In this document: positions 5,077 through 7,786 of the stretch, piece by piece
How the letters are laid out: every line of letters begins with the position of its first letter
Numbering within the stretch: position 1 is the first letter of the stretch
Source of the DNA: JACVRW01 sp035705985
GTDB lineage: Bacteria; Actinomycetota; Thermoleophilia; Solirubrobacterales; Thermoleophilaceae
Assembly (NCBI GenBank): GCA_035705985.1
Contig: DASSVP010000140.1
Coordinates: 1 to 7,786, forward strand
Length of the DNA: 7,786 bases
Direction: 5' to 3'
The notes under the pieces: generated by a model
The model's database searches: none
Told to the model about the DNA's origin: nothing
What the model saw: only the letters and a program-made list of their open reading frames with translations
Position numbers and translations under genes: made by a program

Positions 5077-6789
5077 ATGCCGACGGCGCGGACAGCGGCT
5101 GCGGATCTCTACTGGATTCCGCTCGGCGCGGGTGGCCACTCCGTGCGCTTCAACGGCCGTGTCTTCGAGGCGATCGAAGCCGCGCGGCAGCACCGGCCGC
5201 GCTGCGACCTCTATCACGCCGCGCTGGTGGTCGGGCTGGACGGCCACCGGTACGCGATCGAGATCGCGCCTTCCCCGGACGCCGACGAGGCCGGTCGAGG
5301 CGTGGTCGCCACCGGGCCGGTCGGCAGTCGTTACCTCGGCTGGCTGCGCCTGTTTCGCTACGAGGTCCGCTGCTGGCGCGACGGCCTGATTCCCGACCTC
5401 GGCGAGGCGGTTGGCCAGCCGCTCCGCTTGACGACGGAACCCGGTGTCGCGCGGCGCCTGGTCGAGCTCGCGCCGAAGGTGCCCACACCCGTCTGGGGAC
5501 GCGACGAGTTGCATGCCGGCGAGATGTGGAACTCGAACTCGGTGATCGCCTGGCTGATCGCCAGCGCCGGCCTGCCGACGAACCTGCTTGCGCCACCGCC
5601 GCAGGGGCGGGCTCCGGGCTGGGCTGCCGGGGTCCGCGTGGCTGGGCGCAACGGGGTCGTCGTCCCAGCCGCGAAGATCAGCGGAGGTGCAGGCGGGGGT
5701 GGCCGCGAGCATTCCGCGCGAGGCGGCTCCGGAAGTGGCGGAGACTTGGGCCTCGGTGCCCGTCCGTGGGGCGCTCGCCGTCTGCTCGCAGCGCTTGCCG
5801 TCGCGGCCGTGGCTTGTCTCGGAGCGCTGCCGGCTGCCGAGCCTGCGGAGGCGGCGCGCCCAGGGCCGGGAAGCTTCTTCGGCTTCCCGGGCACTTACGC
5901 CCGCGCCGAGGTCGTGAGTAGCGTCGACGTCACAACGCTGCGCGTCGCTCGCAGCAGAAGGAGCTTTCCGGCCACGACGCTGGCCGTTTGCGCGACACGC
6001 ATGCGCGTGGCCGGGAGTGCCGGACGTGCCGCCGCCGTGCCGATACGCCGTGACGGGCGCTTCGCTGCCGTCGGCCGCGACGGACCCGCTCGCTATCGCG
6101 TCCGCGGCCGCTTCATCGCGCGCGACGAGGCACGCATCAGGGTCACTCGGCGCTCCCGCCTCTGCGGCCGGATCGTGCTTTACCGCAACGGTGTGCCGCC
6201 GTTCCGCGGCTGCGCAGCTCAACCGGCCGTGACCCTGAGCCGGTCGCGGACGGGCCGCGTCCTGCAGCAGATGACGCAGGACCCGGGGCAGAGCGGATTC
6301 TCGCCGCACGTGTACGGCTGCCTGTTCGAGTCGCCGTCCAAACGCTTCGACCTCGGCAGGAACGTGCCGCCCGATGAGACGCTCGGCGAGTTCCGCTTCG
6401 GCGGGCCGATGCTCGCCTTCTTCCGCGGCGGCTGCATCGGGGCCTGCTTCTTCGATCAGCGCTCCGTCGAGGCGCGCGACCTGCGCGACGGCGGCCTCGT
6501 GCGACGGCCGGAGGTGCCGGATTGGTCGCGTCTGTACGACCTGGCCGTGAACGCGAACGGCTCGCTGGGCTGGACGCTCGACCGGCTCGCCATAGGGCCG
6601 AACGGCGATCCCGTTGGCTACCCGAACCAGCCACCCGTCGTGGCGGCGCGGGAGGTCTGGGCAGCCGACAGCACTGGACAACGCCTCCTCGACTCCGGTC
6701 CCGACGTCGTGCTCGACTCGCTCGAGATCAACGGATCGACGTTGTACTGGCTGAACGGCGCCGGCGCGCGCTCCGCGACGGTCGATTAG
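5077..6789 (+). CDS. Two-part protein of unknown function: conserved cytosolic domain, Gly-rich linker, signal-peptide-like helix and exported domain
   Basis: From the ATG at 5077 the frame encodes 570 residues that look like two proteins in a row. Residues 8-190 form a compact conserved-looking domain that opens with ADLYWIPLGAGGH and includes LYHAALVV (H47), YAIEIAP (E62), RLFRYEVRCWRDG (91-103) and EMWNSNSVIAWLIASAGL (149-166). I recall such stand-alone proteins from Thermoleophilia but know no function. Residues 191-223 are Gly/Ser-rich linker with weaker third-position G+C bias. Residues 224-260 are a textbook Sec signal peptide: arginines 229, 234 and 235, hydrophobic 236-254, and a likely cut after AEA at 259. 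The remainder, 261-570, has paired cysteines (YGCLF, GGCIGACFF) and ends in a beta-rich tail (DSGP then GSTLYWLNG) seen in secreted actinobacterial proteins of unknown role. Either this is a membrane-spanning fusion or two genes, the second starting internally (TTG 5746 or GTG 5638). Confidence 0.7.
   Translation: MPTARTAAADLYWIPLGAGGHSVRFNGRVFEAIEAARQHRPRCDLYHAALVVGLDGHRYAIEIAPSPDADEAGRGVVATGPVGSRYLGWLRLFRYEVRCWRDGLIPDLGEAVGQPLRLTTEPGVARRLVELAPKVPTPVWGRDELHAGEMWNSNSVIAWLIASAGLPTNLLAPPPQGRAPGWAAGVRVAGRNGVVVPAAKISGGAGGGGREHSARGGSGSGGDLGLGARPWGARRLLAALAVAAVACLGALPAAEPAEAARPGPGSFFGFPGTYARAEVVSSVDVTTLRVARSRRSFPATTLAVCATRMRVAGSAGRAAAVPIRRDGRFAAVGRDGPARYRVRGRFIARDEARIRVTRRSRLCGRIVLYRNGVPPFRGCAAQPAVTLSRSRTGRVLQQMTQDPGQSGFSPHVYGCLFESPSKRFDLGRNVPPDETLGEFRFGGPMLAFFRGGCIGACFFDQRSVEARDLRDGGLVRRPEVPDWSRLYDLAVNANGSLGWTLDRLAIGPNGDPVGYPNQPPVVAAREVWAADSTGQRLLDSGPDVVLDSLEINGSTLYWLNGAGARSATVD
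5746..6789 (+). CDS. Alternative reading: separate secreted protein starting inside the long ORF
   Basis: If the long frame is really two genes, the second most plausibly starts at TTG 5746 (or at GTG 5638, with a longer lead). From 5746 the product is 347 residues: a signal peptide with hydrophobic core LLAALAVAAVACLGALPAA and AEA cleavage site, then a mature exported domain of about 310 residues. There is a purine-rich GGAAG about 11 bases before the TTG but no ideal Shine-Dalgarno and no -10-like hexamer, so an internal start is not well supported. Downstream, ADSTGQRLLDSGP and GSTLYWLNG are the recognisable family-like C-terminal features. Function is unknown. This overlaps and is an alternative to the full-length entry at 5077. 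Confidence 0.4.
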   Translation: MGLGARPWGARRLLAALAVAAVACLGALPAAEPAEAARPGPGSFFGFPGTYARAEVVSSVDVTTLRVARSRRSFPATTLAVCATRMRVAGSAGRAAAVPIRRDGRFAAVGRDGPARYRVRGRFIARDEARIRVTRRSRLCGRIVLYRNGVPPFRGCAAQPAVTLSRSRTGRVLQQMTQDPGQSGFSPHVYGCLFESPSKRFDLGRNVPPDETLGEFRFGGPMLAFFRGGCIGACFFDQRSVEARDLRDGGLVRRPEVPDWSRLYDLAVNANGSLGWTLDRLAIGPNGDPVGYPNQPPVVAAREVWAADSTGQRLLDSGPDVVLDSLEINGSTLYWLNGAGARSATVD

Positions 6790-6816
6790 CGCCGCCAATG
6801 CTCGAGATCAGCGGAT
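6721..6816 (+). repeat. Imperfect 16-base direct repeat, copies at 6721-6736 and 6801-6816
   Basis: CTCGAGATCAACGGAT near the end of the two-part ORF recurs as CTCGAGATCAGCGGAT just after its stop, 15 of 16 bases identical and exactly 80 bases apart. Both copies contain the CTCGAG palindrome. It may be a leftover of a small duplication of the gene's 3' end, a pair of protein-binding sites ahead of the ABC genes, or chance. Confidence 0.4.
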
Positions 6817-6820
6817 TTCA

Positions 6821-6837
6821 CCACCCCCGACGGGTGG
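6821..6837 (+). promoter_or_regulatory. Inverted repeat upstream of the ABC transporter genes
   Basis: CCACCC and GGGTGG form a perfect 6-bp inverted repeat around a 5-base loop CCGAC. It sits 31 bases after the previous stop and about 33 bases before the ABC -10 element, just upstream of the expected -35. No T-run follows on either strand, so it is more likely an operator-type palindrome or weak hairpin than a proper terminator. Confidence 0.35.
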
Positions 6838-6869
6838 GAACTACGGATGAGGGAGCTCAGGCGCGGGCG

Positions 6870-6875
6870 TAGCTT
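6870..6875 (+). promoter_or_regulatory. Candidate -10 element for leaderless ABC ATPase gene
   Basis: TAGCTT lies 6 bases before the ATG at 6882, with only CCTCAC between and no Shine-Dalgarno close to the start. The geometry is that of a leaderless transcript. No strong -35 was recognised. Confidence 0.5.
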
Positions 6876-6881
6876 CCTCAC

Positions 6882-7643
6882 ATGAACGTGCCCGCAATTG
6901 AGACGCGCGACCTGCATATGCACTACGGCCAGGGACGCACCGAGGTGCGGGCCCTCGATGGCGTCGACCTGCGTATCGAGGCCGGGGAGATGGTCTCGGT
7001 CATGGGACCGTCGGGCTCCGGCAAGAGCACGCTTCTGCACATCATCGGGGCGCTTGAGTCTCCGACCTCCGGGACGATCGCGGTCGCCGGCAGGCAGTAC
7101 GAAGGGCTGTCCGACAAGGAGCTGACCGCGCTCCGGCGTGACCACATCGGCTTCGTCTTCCAGTTCTTCAACCTGCTCCCCTCGCTGACGGCGGAGGAGA
7201 ACGTGACGCTGCCGGCGGTGATCGCGAAGCGGCGGGATCCGGCAATCCGCGAGCGCGCACGGCTGCTGCTCCAACGTGTCGAGCTCGCCGATCGCGCGCA
7301 CCATCTTCCGGCCGAACTCTCGGGCGGCCAGCAGCAGCGGGTATCCATCGCCCGCGCGCTGCTCCTCTCCCCTGAGCTCGTTCTCGCGGACGAGCCGACC
7401 GGCAACCTCGACAGCAAGTCGAGCCGCGAGGTCCTGCGCGTCCTGCGCGAGCTGAATCAGGAGGAGGGCCACACGATCGTGATGGTTACCCACGACGCCG
7501 CGGCCGCGGCCACGGCCGATCGCGTGATCTTCCTGCGAGACGGCAGGCTCGCCGGCGAGGTCGAGGGTGGCTCGACACGACGCGCCGCGGACTACCTTGC
7601 GTCGCTCCAGGCGGAAGCCGAGCGCGAGCCGGTGACCGTCTAG
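6882..7643 (+). CDS. ABC transporter ATP-binding protein, MacB/LolD/FtsE-like
   Basis: This 253-residue ATPase has every motif of an ABC nucleotide-binding domain: Walker A GPSGSGKST (42-50), Q-loop Q94 in FVFQFFNLLPSLTAEEN, signature LSGGQQQR (146-153), Walker B LVLADEPTG (166-174, catalytic E171), D-loop NLDSKS, and switch histidine H204 in MVTHD. The FQFFNLLPSLTAEENV stretch and the LADEPTGNLDS form are characteristic of the MacB/LolD class, whose ATPases work with FtsX-like permeases to move lipoproteins, peptides or drugs, or to do mechanical work at the envelope rather than import. The ATPase is cytosolic at the membrane. The ATG at 6882 begins in family register (IETRDLHMHYG) and has a -10-like hexamer 6 bases upstream. 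The FtsX-like permease gene follows after 9 bases. Cargo cannot be told from the ATPase. Confidence 0.95.
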   Translation: MNVPAIETRDLHMHYGQGRTEVRALDGVDLRIEAGEMVSVMGPSGSGKSTLLHIIGALESPTSGTIAVAGRQYEGLSDKELTALRRDHIGFVFQFFNLLPSLTAEENVTLPAVIAKRRDPAIRERARLLLQRVELADRAHHLPAELSGGQQQRVSIARALLLSPELVLADEPTGNLDSKSSREVLRVLRELNQEEGHTIVMVTHDAAAAATADRVIFLRDGRLAGEVEGGSTRRAADYLASLQAEAEREPVTV

Positions 7644-7648
7644 GAGAG
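7643..7648 (+). promoter_or_regulatory. Shine-Dalgarno site for the permease
   Basis: GGAGAG begins on the last base of the ATPase stop codon and its GGAG core lies 6 bases before the GTG at 7653. It supports that GTG as the permease start. It is also the clearest Shine-Dalgarno in the window, in contrast to the leaderless-type starts of the first genes. Confidence 0.7.
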
Positions 7649-7652
7649 CCCG

Positions 7653-7786
7653 GTGCTGCGCTCTTTCAACTCGCTGGCGCTGCGTCAGCTGCGGACGCGC
7701 CCGCTGCGGTCGGTGCTGACCGCCTTCGGCGTGGTGCTCGGCGTGGGGATGGTGTTCGGCGTGCTCCTCCTGGTGGGGACGATCCG
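7653..7786 (+). CDS. FtsX-like ABC transporter permease, N-terminal part (runs off right edge)
   Basis: From GTG 7653 the frame stays open to the window end, giving 44 complete codons. The sequence begins MLRSFNSLALRQLRTRPLRS and continues into a hydrophobic segment (about residues 21-43, VLTAFGVVLGVGMVFGVLLL). A short amphipathic, arginine-rich lead before the first membrane helix is typical of MacB/FtsX-family permeases, which have an N-terminal helix, a large extracytoplasmic domain and three more helices. The partner ATPase is encoded 9 bases upstream, and the Shine-Dalgarno overlaps its stop codon, so the two are cotranscribed. Everything after the first helix lies outside the window, so the subtype (lipoprotein release, drug or peptide export, cell division) cannot be decided. 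Confidence 0.88.
   Translation, partial: MLRSFNSLALRQLRTRPLRSVLTAFGVVLGVGMVFGVLLLVGTI

Noticed and set aside
5588..5917. Alternative frame through the linker region as evidence of a frameshift in the two-part gene
   Set aside because: The neighbouring frames lack stops here too, but the signal peptide and both flanking domains are in one frame, so no shift is needed.
4933..6798. Minus-strand frame of 621 codons opposite the two-part ORF
   Set aside because: The plus strand carries a clear signal peptide and domain-like sequence with G/C-biased third positions. The minus translation is low-complexity R/A/P/H and matches nothing I know.
6798..6872. 24-codon plus-strand ORF (begins MLEISGFHH) between the two-part ORF and the ABC genes
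   Set aside because: It has no Shine-Dalgarno or -10-like signal and covers the inverted repeat and the upstream promoter region. Its start resembles the end of the previous gene only because of the 16-base direct repeat.
1..7786. CRISPR array, toxin-antitoxin pair, defence island or insertion sequence
   Set aside because: No spaced direct repeats, transposase or integrase motifs, terminal inverted repeats or known defence proteins were found on reading both strands.

Overview
The window is about 70% G+C with strongly G/C-biased third codon positions. Its gene types point to a high-GC actinobacterium, and the style of several proteins (the short hydratase, the secreted protein of unknown function, the SCP2-like start) recalls Thermoleophilia/Solirubrobacterales. 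That placement is inference from memory of protein families, not from a search.

Layout. (1) Left edge, minus strand: the N-terminal part of an SCP2-like sterol/lipid carrier protein (1-161). Just upstream of it is a 5'-truncated remnant of an acyl-CoA thioesterase-like gene (172-363). (2) 387-3533, plus strand: a three-gene catabolic cassette. It holds a zinc-dependent alcohol dehydrogenase, a short 2-keto-4-pentenoate hydratase/fumarylacetoacetate hydrolase-family protein that overlaps it by 4 bases (GTGA), and an NAD(P)-dependent aldehyde dehydrogenase. A rho-independent terminator at 3542-3574 closes it. Together these suggest oxidation of an alcohol through an aldehyde to an acid, with a hydratase acting on a linked enol/keto acid; the substrate is not readable from sequence. 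(3) 3600-4805, minus strand: a lipoprotein PQQ-type (soluble GDH-like) sugar dehydrogenase, convergent with the cassette. (4) 4843-4916, plus strand: tRNA-Pro(CGG), divergent from the sugar dehydrogenase with only 37 bases between. (5) 5077-6789, plus strand: one long open frame that looks like two proteins in tandem. A conserved cytosolic domain of unknown function is joined by a glycine-rich linker, with no stop codon, to a typical Sec signal peptide and an exported domain. (6) 6882 to the right edge, plus strand: a MacB/LolD-type ABC ATPase followed by the first residues of its FtsX-like permease.

A regulatory pattern runs through the window. Five apparent transcription-unit heads (SCP2, alcohol dehydrogenase, aldehyde dehydrogenase, sugar dehydrogenase, ABC ATPase) have a -10-like hexamer 6-9 bases before the start codon and no clear Shine-Dalgarno, as expected for leaderless mRNAs. 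In two cases the hexamer begins with the TAG stop codon of the upstream gene. The downstream genes behave differently: the hydratase is stop-start coupled and the permease has a good Shine-Dalgarno. No CRISPR array, transposase, insertion sequence or integrase was seen. No gene-free stretch exceeds 300 bases once the thioesterase remnant is counted.
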